Below are positions 16,277 to 23,263 of a stretch of DNA of 64,000 nt, piece after piece. The stretch covers positions 2,258,001 to 2,322,000 of the forward strand of contig NZ_CP119409.1 of NCBI RefSeq assembly GCF_029223885.1. The letters are read 5' to 3'. The notes under the pieces are model-generated. The model was not told the DNA's origin and did no database searches. It was given only the letters and a program-made list of their open reading frames with translations. Positions within the stretch are counted from its first letter, which is position 1; the number at the start of each line of letters is the position of its first letter. A program made the position numbers and the translations under genes. The stretch comes from Pararhizobium gei. Its GTDB lineage: Bacteria > Pseudomonadota > Alphaproteobacteria > Rhizobiales > Rhizobiaceae.

Positions 16277-16588
16277 CTATTTGTAGAATGGATGGTTGGT
16301 GTCGATGGGCAGACCGTCCGAGCCGATGCGGGTGTCATATCCCCGCGCTTCGACGCCCTGCTTGATTTTATCGTGACAGGGTTTGCAAAGCGACTGCAGG
16401 TTTCCTCGATCAAAGAAGAGCCGACGGTCACCCCTATGTGGGCGGATGTGGTCCGCGATCGTCGCGGCACTCATCACCCCCGCCTGTCTGCAGAAGCGAC
16501 ACCACGGCTCAGCCTTTAGGCGCTGCGACCGCAGCTTCCACCATGCGCGCTCGCTATACCATCGGCGGTACTCAGCACGATCTGTCAT
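16277..16588 (-). CDS. HNH endonuclease (packaging-associated), copy 1
   Basis: 103 aa from the ATG at 16588 (AAGGA upstream). A longer start at 16714 adds a proline-rich extension and lacks a ribosome binding site. HNH nuclease with WCRFC and CKPC zinc cysteines, ATIADHIRPHRGD (His-His) and NLQSLCKPCHDKI (Asn-His). In HK97-like phages such a nuclease works with the terminase in DNA cleavage at packaging sites. Its place directly before the large terminase fits this. The 240-bp gap to terminase holds no recognisable small subunit. Confidence 0.9.
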   Translation of the reverse strand: MTDRAEYRRWYSERAWWKLRSQRLKAEPWCRFCRQAGVMSAATIADHIRPHRGDRRLFFDRGNLQSLCKPCHDKIKQGVEARGYDTRIGSDGLPIDTNHPFYK

Positions 16589-16748
16589 TGTATTTCCTTG
16601 AAGGTGCCCCGGCCTCGACGGAAGGACCGGAGGCCGGGGCGGGACCGGGGCGCTTGGCACAGCGTTCACCGGCAAGGCCTGCTCACCCTTGCCACCGGGT
16701 TTGCGGGCCAGCATGATCGCGGGAACCTGGCAGAAACCGCGATCAATT

Positions 16749-17111
16749 CTATCGTTTCAAGCGCAACAGAAGCGCGGCAGCAATCAGTTCGGACAGCCTG
16801 TCGAGGCCGACGGCTTCCAGCACCTCATCCGGCGCTGCGCCTCGTGCGCCGATTTCGATCATAGATCGGATGACGGTCACATTCTTCTGGTCCAAACCCG
16901 CGAAGATGGTAGCCAACCATTCCGATCCGGCCTTGTTGTTCAACCGCTCAATGTCTCGAAAGGAGTAGCCGATGGCGGCGCCGGGGAGTTCGTCGATTGG
17001 AACGGCGAAGCGAGCCTGAAGACACCCAATTGACGCGGCGACGGCGACACGATCGCGAATCGACTCACCGGGCGGCATGTCTTCGAGAGATTTGAAAGAA
17101 AAGTTCAACAT
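16749..17111 (-). CDS. Small acidic/helical protein, possible tail assembly chaperone (copy 1)
   Basis: 120 aa, predominantly helical (SIRDRVAVAASIGCLQARF, DIERLNNKAGSEWLATIFAG, NVTVIRSMIEIGARGA, LDRLSELIAAALLLRL). The pattern resembles the small proteins encoded beside tape-measure genes in gene transfer agents and siphophages, which chaperone the tape measure. It starts directly after the tape-measure stop codon. In phages this gene usually precedes the tape measure, so the order here is reversed. The assignment rests on context and composition and is tentative. Confidence 0.55.
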   Translation of the reverse strand: MLNFSFKSLEDMPPGESIRDRVAVAASIGCLQARFAVPIDELPGAAIGYSFRDIERLNNKAGSEWLATIFAGLDQKNVTVIRSMIEIGARGAAPDEVLEAVGLDRLSELIAAALLLRLKR

Positions 17112-19724
17112 TCAGCCTGTCCTGTCCATCGTGTCGGAGATTTTCCCGGGAAGAGATCGATCATATTCAGACAGGCCAGCGCGCGTGACTGATACGGCCT
17201 GCTTGTGAGAGATCTCTTCGATGAAAGGCTTGATCTGGCCGTCAGCGTTTTTCGACCATCCCAACGTGATGTGCATGTCACGCGGCTGCGACATCGCTTG
17301 ACGCCCACCGGCCGCCGCCCACGCGCCAGAGTCCTGCTCTCTCGGAGATGGCAGCGATGGGAGGCTTGCGGTCCCGACGTAACCGCCAGTCTCATAGCCT
17401 GGTTTGGTAGTCGCAAGGAACGAACCCAAACTGCCCGTTTCGAGGTAGTCCATAAGGGCGTAAAGGTTGCCAACACCCGCACGTTCCGTCGCCTTTTTTG
17501 TTAAGACGAACTCGCCTGCATGAACAACACCCTTCGGCTCGCTCTTCGCACCGTCTCCCGTGTAACCGCCTTCGTCAAAGCCCAGAAACTTTCCGAGCAA
17601 ACCCGTTCCGCCGACACTACCACCGCCAAAAATTGAATCCAAAGCCCCGTCAAGCAGGGTGTCGGCGATGCGTGAGAGGGCATTTTTCAATGCGTCTGCC
17701 GCACTCGTGCCGCGTACCAGGTCGGTAATGAACCCCTTGGTGACGCCCTTCGCTATCTGCGCGAACTCCTGTGCTGCGCGCCGCAATTCTTGCTGAGATG
17801 TCGTCAGCGAGCGCGTTTGCTGTTCGGCCGCTGCCATCTGCGCAGCAAGCGCCTTCAGATTGGCGAGTTGTTCAGGCGATAGCTCAAGCCCGGCTTGCCG
17901 CGCCTCGTTTAGAAGATCCTGCTCATGTTTTAGACGAGATGCTGCCTCCGACGTCATGCCCAAGGCTGATTGTTCGACACCTTGACTGGCAACGAACGCA
18001 TTCGCTTTGGCAATCATCTCGTCGTAGATTTTGACCCTGTCGGCCGCTTTTTCGCGAGCGTCCACTATGCCGCTGTCAAGGCCCGGCATCGCAACGGATG
18101 TTTGGTCGAAGGCGCCTCGGATGGTCTCGTCGCCAACGTTGCGCAGACCCTCCCATTCGTTCCGCAGGCCGGCCGGATCGTTGCCACGCTGGCGCAAAAG
18201 TTGCTCTGCAAGACGATCCTGTGTCGCCGCGTCAAAGGTATCGGAACCGGACAGTCCTAGCCGATCGCGCAGGCCGCGCAACGTCGTGCGCGTGATCTGG
18301 TATCGGCCGAGGGCGGATGAGTTGAAGGTGTTCGAAGGATCCGCGAGCATCTTCGTCTGAAGTGCATCGATGTCGTCGAGGCTCATAAGAACGAGGTTTT
18401 TATCGCCGCCTGTGAACTTGCCGTAGCCCAGCGTTTCGTTGTAGCCCCGGCCCCGGTCCGTCCCTTCGGCCGCGCCAATCAGGTCGAGCATGCCTCCCTG
18501 TGCCGCGACAGTGTAATCGCGGGAATCGGCGCGGTCGCCCTGGTCGGCGGGCCGGTACAATGTACGGCGTCTGCCGTCATCATTATCCGGCCCAGGCGCG
18601 GGGCTCGCATCATTGAGCGCGCGCAGACGGCGGTTCTGTTCCTCGATGATCTTCCGCTCTTCGTCGGCGATCTTCGCCAGTTCGAGCTCAATTTCATGAA
18701 TGCGGCCCATCGCCAGAGGGCCATCCTCGTTCCAGTAGAACGGGTTCGAACTGTCGCCGTTGGCGATCTGTGCTTTTTTGTTTTCCAGATCGACGCGGCG
18801 CAGACCGAGTTTCGCCTGTTGATCATCGAGCGTTCGGGTCTGCTGTTCTGGCAGTTTCTTGTAGGTATCCAGAAAGTCGTTCCATGCCGCCATGGCATCG
18901 ACAATTGCAGCTTTGATGTTCGTGCTGATTGTCGTGGCGACGATGGCGAATTTCCGATTCACCTCTTCGGCCTTTCGAACCATCTCTTCGTCGAGGACGA
19001 TGCCGAGATCGTTCGCCGCTTTGATTTGGTCGCGGATGCCCTTTTCGCCCAGGCTGATCAATTTCACGAATTGTTCGCCACCGGAACCGCCGAACACCTC
19101 GTCTGCTATACGGATCTGCGCCGCCTCATCGAGTTTTTGCAACTTGCCGATGATTTCGAGAAAAAGCTGATCCGGTTCCTTAAGCTTCTCGGCAAGGCTC
19201 ACTGCGTTGTAGCCGAGCCGCTGGAACGATTCCCCCGACGATCCGGCGCCGGTCTTGATGAACTCGTCTGCGCGTAGCGAAAGTTCTTTCAGTCCGTCCG
19301 TCAAGGCATCGATGCCAATGCGATTTTGCTCCGCGACGAACTTTAACTGCTGAAATGCCCCGAACTTGACGCCGGCAATCTTGGCCTGGTCGCCCATTTC
19401 AAGGATGGACCTGGTGCTGTCGATCGCTGCCTCTCGTATGCCTTCGAGCGCGCCGACTCCCGCACCGACGGCGAGGCCGCCAACGATGGCCTTACCGAAA
19501 CCGCCAAGACGGGCGGAGTTCGCCGCCATCGCGGAAGCGAAGCGCTGACCCGAATTGCCCATCTTGTCGAACGATCTCGTGGCTTGTGCTTCTGCCTGAC
19601 GAAATGACCTGTTCGACCTTCGTTCAAAGCCGACGACGGCGACACCGGACTCGTTGAGCGCCTTTGTGAAGCGCTGCGGATCTGCGGTGATTTCGGCATG
19701 TATCGAGCCGACTCTTGCAGCCAT
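17112..19724 (-). CDS. Tail tape-measure protein with embedded lambda-lysozyme-like domain (copy 1)
   Basis: 870 aa. The N-terminal region has the tape-measure start (ITADPQRFTKALNE, SFRQAEAQATRSFDKMG) and a glycine-rich hydrophobic segment at about 77-95 (KAIVGGLAVGAGVGALEG). A long helical region follows, with a coiled coil at about 285-375. Residues about 412-520 resemble the lambda endolysin transglycosylase fold (LIGAAEGTDRG, then SSALGRYQITRTTLRG), suggesting cell-wall piercing. The C-terminus has KGVVHAGEFVLTKKATERAG, a common tape-measure tail motif. SD GGAGG upstream of the ATG. It is the first gene after the conserved leader terminator and heads the late operon, an unusual place since tape measures normally follow the tail tube. 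Confidence 0.9.
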   Translation of the reverse strand: MAARVGSIHAEITADPQRFTKALNESGVAVVGFERRSNRSFRQAEAQATRSFDKMGNSGQRFASAMAANSARLGGFGKAIVGGLAVGAGVGALEGIREAAIDSTRSILEMGDQAKIAGVKFGAFQQLKFVAEQNRIGIDALTDGLKELSLRADEFIKTGAGSSGESFQRLGYNAVSLAEKLKEPDQLFLEIIGKLQKLDEAAQIRIADEVFGGSGGEQFVKLISLGEKGIRDQIKAANDLGIVLDEEMVRKAEEVNRKFAIVATTISTNIKAAIVDAMAAWNDFLDTYKKLPEQQTRTLDDQQAKLGLRRVDLENKKAQIANGDSSNPFYWNEDGPLAMGRIHEIELELAKIADEERKIIEEQNRRLRALNDASPAPGPDNDDGRRRTLYRPADQGDRADSRDYTVAAQGGMLDLIGAAEGTDRGRGYNETLGYGKFTGGDKNLVLMSLDDIDALQTKMLADPSNTFNSSALGRYQITRTTLRGLRDRLGLSGSDTFDAATQDRLAEQLLRQRGNDPAGLRNEWEGLRNVGDETIRGAFDQTSVAMPGLDSGIVDAREKAADRVKIYDEMIAKANAFVASQGVEQSALGMTSEAASRLKHEQDLLNEARQAGLELSPEQLANLKALAAQMAAAEQQTRSLTTSQQELRRAAQEFAQIAKGVTKGFITDLVRGTSAADALKNALSRIADTLLDGALDSIFGGGSVGGTGLLGKFLGFDEGGYTGDGAKSEPKGVVHAGEFVLTKKATERAGVGNLYALMDYLETGSLGSFLATTKPGYETGGYVGTASLPSLPSPREQDSGAWAAAGGRQAMSQPRDMHITLGWSKNADGQIKPFIEEISHKQAVSVTRAGLSEYDRSLPGKISDTMDRTG

Positions 19725-19753
19725 TAAAACCTCCGAAATGTGATGGAGACAAC

Positions 19754-19787
19754 AAAAAACCCGCCACTTTTCAGCGACGGGTTTTGA
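19754..19787 (-). terminator. Leader terminator in front of the late operon (copy 1)
   Basis: Stem AAAACCCG / CGGGTTTT with a 14-nt loop, followed on the minus strand by a run of T. It lies 30 bp upstream of the tape-measure start, leaving no room for a promoter in between. Late transcripts must read through it, so it may act as an attenuator or antitermination target. Conserved in element 2. Confidence 0.7.
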
Positions 19788-19818
19788 TTCGGTGGATGCG
19801 GGTCCACGATTATTCGGC

Positions 19819-19851
19819 GTCAGAACTGACTCGGTTTTTCGAATGCGTCAA
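19819..19851 (-). promoter_or_regulatory. Conserved late control region (copy 1)
   Basis: A GTCAG-AA-CTGAC dyad (19819-19830) and a TTGACG hexamer on the minus strand (19846-19851) are kept in both elements, although flanking sequence diverges. TTGACG would serve as a -35 box for late transcription, but no good -10 is visible at 17 bp. The dyad is a candidate activator or repressor site. Confidence 0.4.
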
Positions 19852-20013
19852 CAGGGAAAATTAGCCGAGAAAACGCAACAACCTTATGAAATCGCGGGTA
19901 TTTTAAAGCAGCGTTGACATTTTCCCGCGCCGAAGGAGGCTGAAACTTTTTGGTTCAGATTCTTTTTATCGTGGGAATTTCGCACAATAACAGGACCACT
20001 TTGCGGGGCTTAG

Positions 20014-20051
20014 TGTGCCTGTGAGGCACAATAAGCGTCACCATGGTGACG
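20014..20051. promoter_or_regulatory. Two adjacent perfect dyads in element 1
   Basis: TGTGCCT-GTG-AGGCACA (20014-20030) and the perfect 16-bp palindrome CGTCACCATGGTGACG (20036-20051), ending just past the 3' end of the 68-aa gene at 20055. Neither has a T-run that marks a terminator on the minus strand. They may be binding sites that act on late transcription. Absent from element 2. Confidence 0.4.
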
Positions 20052-20054
20052 AAG

Positions 20055-20261
20055 TTACCAGCTGTGTTTAGCGAGCGCCTTTAAGAAATCCACACGTACC
20101 TCAACCGGCAACGTTCCGATATTCTTTCGCCAATATGCATCGGCCTCATCTGTGCTCGGATACCAGGGATTGAGCAATACAGTATCCCCTTTGTCTATCG
20201 CCCCGAAGGCGCCGCCAAGTTGCTTGTACTCACGAGCAAGTCTTTCGTGATCGTACTCCAT
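20055..20261 (-). CDS. Small hypothetical protein (element 1 specific)
   Basis: 68 aa from the ATG at 20261, which follows a very strong ribosome binding site (GGAGGAAGGA). Not recognised. An N-terminal amphipathic helix (EYDHERLAREYKQLGG) precedes a compact region rich in Trp and Tyr (LLNPWYPSTDEADAYWRKN) and a final helix (DFLKALAKHSW). Neighbouring sequence is less GC-rich than the core. It is absent from element 2, so it belongs to the exchangeable cargo between the early genes and the late operon. Confidence 0.6.
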   Translation of the reverse strand: MEYDHERLAREYKQLGGAFGAIDKGDTVLLNPWYPSTDEADAYWRKNIGTLPVEVRVDFLKALAKHSW

Positions 20262-20374
20262 TCCTTCCTCCCCTAAAATCAACGGATGTATTCTGCATGC
20301 AAAATCCCACCAAAGGTAGCAAATTACAAGATATAAATGTTTCCATCCGCAACCATTGTCACGGATGGAAACGT

Positions 20375-20929
20375 TTAAAGCAGGGCGGCGATATGTGCGG
20401 GTGTGTCATCCAGGAATTTGTGCTCCCCTAAGAACGCCCTTTGCTCCCTGAAGAGAGCGAGCGATCCCTGCGACGTATCGCCATCTCGTTCCGCTATCCT
20501 CATCTGTGTGTGCTTCCACCAGACACCACGCGGCGCGACGATGTTCTTGTATTCTTTGCCCCCAGGGGAAAGCATCGCGCGGACATATGAATCGGTTCTC
20601 ACCCAATGCTTTGGCGTTCTTGGATCTGAACTTCTGTACCGCGTGGATCCGTCTGTTTTGACTCGTGCCGCACCATAGCTGGTCGGGTCGTAGAGATTAA
20701 AGAAAACCCTCGTGCCGCCAACGGACTCGGATTGAAACCAACTCCAATCCGTCATTCTCGTCAGCACTTTGTGCGCGGCCCGCAACACGGAAACTCGATG
20801 CTTTTTCTCAATCCTGTTGAGGCCCGGATATACCCGGTCTATGAGATCATCGACCGAATATGCCCATTCGGGGGCCTCATTAAATACCGCTTCGATTGCA
20901 CGTTCGATCTTTCCGGGCCCTCGACTCAC
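20375..20929 (-). CDS. Hypothetical protein with putative N-terminal DNA-binding region (element 1 specific)
   Basis: 184 aa from a GTG at 20929, with GGAG upstream in the same leader context as the ParB-like gene of element 2. The N-terminal half (GKIERAIEAVFNEAP, YSVDDLIDRVYPG, HRVSVLRAAHKVL) looks like a winged helix-turn-helix. The C-terminal half contains GVWWKHTQMRIAERDG and FREQRAFLGEHKFL. I do not recognise a family. A role as small terminase-like or replication accessory protein is conceivable because the element lacks both, but the sequence gives no proof. It takes the position that element 2 gives to a DUF3102/ParB protein. Confidence 0.6.
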   Translation of the reverse strand: MSRGPGKIERAIEAVFNEAPEWAYSVDDLIDRVYPGLNRIEKKHRVSVLRAAHKVLTRMTDWSWFQSESVGGTRVFFNLYDPTSYGAARVKTDGSTRYRSSDPRTPKHWVRTDSYVRAMLSPGGKEYKNIVAPRGVWWKHTQMRIAERDGDTSQGSLALFREQRAFLGEHKFLDDTPAHIAALL

Positions 20930-21011
20930 TTTCCGTTCTCCTTCCGTTCCTATCTTTTTCTGATTTCATGCTTCACAGACTGCGATTTGGCCCCTCCGAT
21001 GATGGATGTGC

Positions 21012-21042
21012 ACCGGAGAGACCGAGAACCGCGTCAGCGGGC
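21012..21042. promoter_or_regulatory. 31-bp non-coding block identical in both elements (copy 1)
   Basis: Runs from ACCGGAGAGACCG to GTCAGCGGGC and is identical to 56884-56914, although both flanks differ. It contains a CCGC-GTCA-GCGG hairpin. It lies between the DUF6074 stop codon and the next gene. A regulatory RNA element or a packaging or nuclease site is possible. Confidence 0.5.
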
Positions 21043-21054
21043 CGCTATGGCTGT

Positions 21055-21393
21055 TTAAGCTCTTCGCGGGCCGTCATCCCATTCGGTCGGCCGCGGCGAC
21101 TGGTTCGCGCGCGCGGCGTTCTTTTGCATCTCGGCTTGCACTGCGTCATGGAGGGCCTGTACCTCTGCCGCTATTTCCTCCTGGCTCAGTCCCCGCTTGG
21201 TGAGTTCGTCTATCAAGTTCTTCTGAACAAGTTTCCAGTAGGATTGCCGCTGATCGTACGTCTTTCGACTCTCCAACTTCTCGGCGATGTGGCGAGCCTT
21301 TCCGATTCGTGCTGCGATGGGAAAGACAATCACCTGACATGGGGGTGGCCGGAAGTCGAAGCGAAGCAGCGGGGTGTCATCTTCTTTTTTCAT
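21055..21393 (-). CDS. DUF6074 family protein (element 1)
   Basis: 112 aa, related to the small DUF6074 proteins common in rhizobial prophages and islands. The pattern is typical: a central VIVFPIAARIGKARHIAEKL, split as VIVFPIAARIG and KARHIAEKL, then QSYWKLVQKNLIDELTKRG and EEIAAEVQALHDAVQAEM, followed by a disordered tail. Function unknown, probably nucleic acid or protein binding. ATGA overlap with the HTH_36 gene. The element 2 homologue (56927-57265) differs at only a few positions. Confidence 0.8.
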   Translation of the reverse strand: MKKEDDTPLLRFDFRPPPCQVIVFPIAARIGKARHIAEKLESRKTYDQRQSYWKLVQKNLIDELTKRGLSQEEIAAEVQALHDAVQAEMQKNAARANQSPRPTEWDDGPRRA

Positions 21394-21974
21394 GCCAATC
21401 TCCTTTCCCTTGCTATTTCTCGTGGAACTTCGGAACCCTGAGGTCCGGTAGGACCGAAGGAGAGGTCTTTCGCAGAAAGATCTCGCGCCGCAGGCGCCTT
21501 ACCTCTCGCCACAGCCGCAACAGGTTTAAATTCGCAGGTTCCTTTCTCAGGTTCTGGGGTTGAATTCTCGACCCCCCACCCGTCGAGATTTCGCCCCCCC
21601 GCCCCGTCGGTATTTCGACCCCCTGTCTCCAGTGCAAGAACCAGAGCCTTGTCGATTTCAAACGTGTATTCGTTCGTCTTCCCAGGGCCTCTGGATTCTG
21701 TTGACAAAAGGCCCGCTTTGATGAGCGCGCGGATTCCGTCCTTGACCGTCGACTCGGGCTTTCCCAGCGCCTTCATCATCTTCGGAACGGACGGGTAGCA
21801 CCGCCCGCTTCGTCTATTGAGGAACTTTGCCGCCAGGAGCACACCGACGCTGATCGCGCTGGCAGGCAGGTTCGATACTGCCAAGCCAATGAGCCACGCG
21901 GTGACGTCCGAATTTGGGTAAGCAAAGTCTGCATCCGGCGCCTTCCGCTTTTCGAAGTTTTTGGTTATTGTCAT
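21390..21974 (-). CDS. HTH_36 winged-helix protein, putative replication or early regulator (element 1)
   Basis: 194 aa from the ATG at 21974 (GGAAG upstream). Residues about 28-100 form a winged helix of the HTH_36 type seen in phage and plasmid replication proteins (SAISVGVLLAAKFLN, CYPSVPKMMKALGKPESTV, GIRALIKAGLLSTES). The rest is low-complexity, rich in glycine and basic residues. The C-terminal ~20 residues match the element 2 counterpart, while the HTH domains are divergent, so the specificity domain has been exchanged. A conserved hairpin precedes the gene. Overlaps the DUF6074 start by 4 bp. Confidence 0.75.
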   Translation of the reverse strand: MTITKNFEKRKAPDADFAYPNSDVTAWLIGLAVSNLPASAISVGVLLAAKFLNRRSGRCYPSVPKMMKALGKPESTVKDGIRALIKAGLLSTESRGPGKTNEYTFEIDKALVLALETGGRNTDGAGGRNLDGWGVENSTPEPEKGTCEFKPVAAVARGKAPAARDLSAKDLSFGPTGPQGSEVPREIARERRLA

Positions 21975-21990
21975 GAAGACTTCCATGGAT

Positions 21991-22027
21991 AGCCGGCCGA
22001 TCCTGCTAGATCGCGCCGGCCGTTTTC
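21991..22027. promoter_or_regulatory. Conserved hairpin before the HTH_36 gene (element 1)
   Basis: GCCGGC and GATC arms on each side of a CTGCTA loop form a long dyad. The same structure stands before the HTH_36 gene of element 2 (57892-57927), with changed arm bases that keep pairing. No T-run follows in the direction of early transcription. Candidate operator, origin element or RNA switch. Confidence 0.45.
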
Positions 22028-22035
22028 TTGCCCGG

Positions 22036-22269
22036 TCAGGCGGAGGGGTTGAGCTTCGCCAAGACTCCGTCGAGCTTGTTCGCCAACACTTCTGCTAGTG
22101 CCGCTCGTTTCTCGCTCGGGATGTAAAGGGCTGCTTCCATCAGCGCCTCAGTAAAGGCTATAGCCCCCAGCGCCTCCCCCATTTTCTCGGTGTCGATCGG
22201 GCGATTGCCCTCAATCGTGTCGCGCACGATAGCTTCGAGGTTACCAACATTCTTTGCCGCGGCCATCAT
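22036..22269 (-). CDS. Small hypothetical early protein (element 1 specific)
   Basis: About 77 aa, starting at the ATG at 22269 or 22266, which overlaps the stop of the preceding gene. Almost wholly helical and acidic (LEAIVRDTIEGNRPID, FTEALMEAALYI, KRAALAEVLANKLDGVLAKL). No recognised domain. Part of the early operon between the 115-aa protein and the HTH_36 gene. Absent from element 2. Confidence 0.6.
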   Translation of the reverse strand: MMAAAKNVGNLEAIVRDTIEGNRPIDTEKMGEALGAIAFTEALMEAALYIPSEKRAALAEVLANKLDGVLAKLNPSA

Positions 22270-22613
22270 GCTGCGCACTCCTCCTCTTCATCGAGGTATG
22301 GCACGCGCTCAAAATGGCTGTATCGTCTGATAGGGCTCGATGCCCGGACCGTGGTGTCCGCGCCGAAAGTAAACCCGTTGCCGTCGGGTGTGCTGATTTC
22401 AACAGCGCCCGCCCAGCCAAGAGCCGAGATCGAGTGCATCACCTCAAGGGTGATCACGTCCTCACCGACGCCGAACTGGTCAGCAATTTCGTGCTCCAGG
22501 AAGCAGTAGTTCACCTCGGTCGTGCGGGCGGCGATGTACCCGAGAACGGCGGCCAGAATATCGGCCTTGTGTTGTCGGTCGGAAACGGTGGAAGGTGTGG
22601 GGGTTTGGGTCAT
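22266..22613 (-). CDS. Hypothetical early protein (element 1 specific)
   Basis: 115 aa, starting at an ATG that overlaps the AlpA stop codon (ATGA), so translation is coupled. The region around residues 15-70 (HKADILAAVLGYIAART, LEHEIADQFGVGEDVITLEV, split for length) may be a winged-helix-like fold, followed by beta strands and an acidic tail (LDEEEECAA). Not recognised. Its place directly after AlpA is held in element 2 by an unrelated 222-aa protein. Confidence 0.6.
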   Translation of the reverse strand: MTQTPTPSTVSDRQHKADILAAVLGYIAARTTEVNYCFLEHEIADQFGVGEDVITLEVMHSISALGWAGAVEISTPDGNGFTFGADTTVRASSPIRRYSHFERVPYLDEEEECAA

Positions 22614-22786
22614 GCTGCCTCCTCCTTTCGGGAAAAAAGTGCTTCGATCTCTTCGGCGCGCCAACGGGAGGTGCGGCCGTTCTTTAGGGGTTCGGGTAAT
22701 TCGCCGCGTCGCACTTTGAGATACACAGACCGGCGTGTTAGCTGAAGCATCTCGGCGATGTCATCAGCGGTCAAAAGTTTTGTCAT
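22610..22786 (-). CDS. AlpA-like excisionase/regulator (element 1)
   Basis: 58-aa MerR-type winged helix of the AlpA/HTH_17 family: KLLTADDIAEMLQLTRRSVY, split as KLLTADDIAEML and LTRRSVYLKVRRGELPEP, then GRTSRWRAEEIEALF. Such proteins act as recombination directionality factors or activators of integrase and early genes in P4-like satellites and phages. Coupled by overlap to genes on both sides. It lies at the opposite end of the element from the integrase, so in the excised circle the two would be neighbours. Confidence 0.85.
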   Translation of the reverse strand: MTKLLTADDIAEMLQLTRRSVYLKVRRGELPEPLKNGRTSRWRAEEIEALFSRKEEAA

Positions 22787-22971
22787 GCGAGTTCACTCAG
22801 TAGGGATTCCACGCGGGAGCGAGCCGAAGGGCGGATCGCCTCGCGGAATTCATTTTCTAAACGGGTGAGGAGCGGCTCAGCTGCGGGGCAGACGTCAACG
22901 ACGTCCGCGGCAAGCAGCAGCAACCGTTCAAGACGCTTTCGCGTCTCTGCAGTGTTAGGGATGGATGGCAA
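22783..22971 (-). CDS. Small hypothetical protein, first gene of the early operon (element 1)
   Basis: 62 aa, helical with many leucines (RKRLERLLLLAADVVDVCP, LLTRLENEFREAI, SRVESLLSEL). Its stop overlaps the AlpA start (ATGA). No family recognised. It leads the early minus-strand operon; the promoter must lie in 22972-23239, which is relatively AT-rich and holds no other gene. Confidence 0.5.
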   Translation of the reverse strand: MPSIPNTAETRKRLERLLLLAADVVDVCPAAEPLLTRLENEFREAIRPSARSRVESLLSELA

Positions 22972-23239
22972 TCATATGCCGAAAGCAAGGAGACCGGCGC
23001 AGCGCCTAGTCGTAATGGTGAATGCAAGGCCCAAAAGAGCCTCGGAATTGCTTTGATGAATCACCTATTTCACAAGAATGATGAGAAGTCAAAGGAATGT
23101 TAAGCATTATGCGAGAAATTTGAGTAGCCCACATATCGGCATACATTTTCAGGTACATGGATAGCGGGTCAGATCCAAAATTCCATAGTAACTATTTGAA
23201 CTTCATGTGTATTTTTTAAAACGCAGGTTCGATATGCAG

Positions 23240-23257
23240 TCCGGCCCGGGGAGCCAG
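23240..23257 (+). repeat. attR of element 1
   Basis: The same 18 bases as in the tRNA-Asn 3' end at 4888-4905. Upstream sequence contains a degenerate T-loop (GGTTCGA) and is otherwise unrelated to the tRNA, as expected for the phage-derived arm. Host sequence, including the displaced tRNA terminator, resumes directly to the right. Confidence 0.9.
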
Positions 23258-23263
23258 ATTTTG

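Larger units (their letters stand above)
7577..19501. repeat. Shared core, copy 1 (direct repeat of 43545-55469)
   Basis: About 11,925 bp that matches 43545-55469 at a constant offset of 35,968. Every forward and reverse reading frame I compared in this stretch is the same in both copies, so identity must be essentially complete. The left edge coincides with the terminator closing the core operon. The right edge lies inside the tape-measure gene, after which scattered substitutions and then unrelated sequence follow. Confidence 0.95.
4888..23257. mobile_element. Element 1: tRNA-Asn-integrated, capsid-encoding satellite-like element (about 18.4 kb)
   Basis: Bounded by the 18-bp repeat at 4888-4905 and 23240-23257. 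From left to right: integrase, divergent repressor locus, a pair of small paralogous genes, then a long minus-strand block that starts at the right end with AlpA and early genes and continues through tape measure, HNH, terminase, portal, protease, capsid and connector genes. I see no tail tube, tail tip, fibre, holin, endolysin cassette or small terminase. Size and content fit a capsid-forming phage satellite better than a whole siphophage. A decayed prophage is the alternative. Confidence 0.85.

Noticed and set aside
18696..19277. Plus-strand 193-codon frame over the tape-measure gene (also at 54664-55245)
   Set aside because: Antisense shadow; no start signal.
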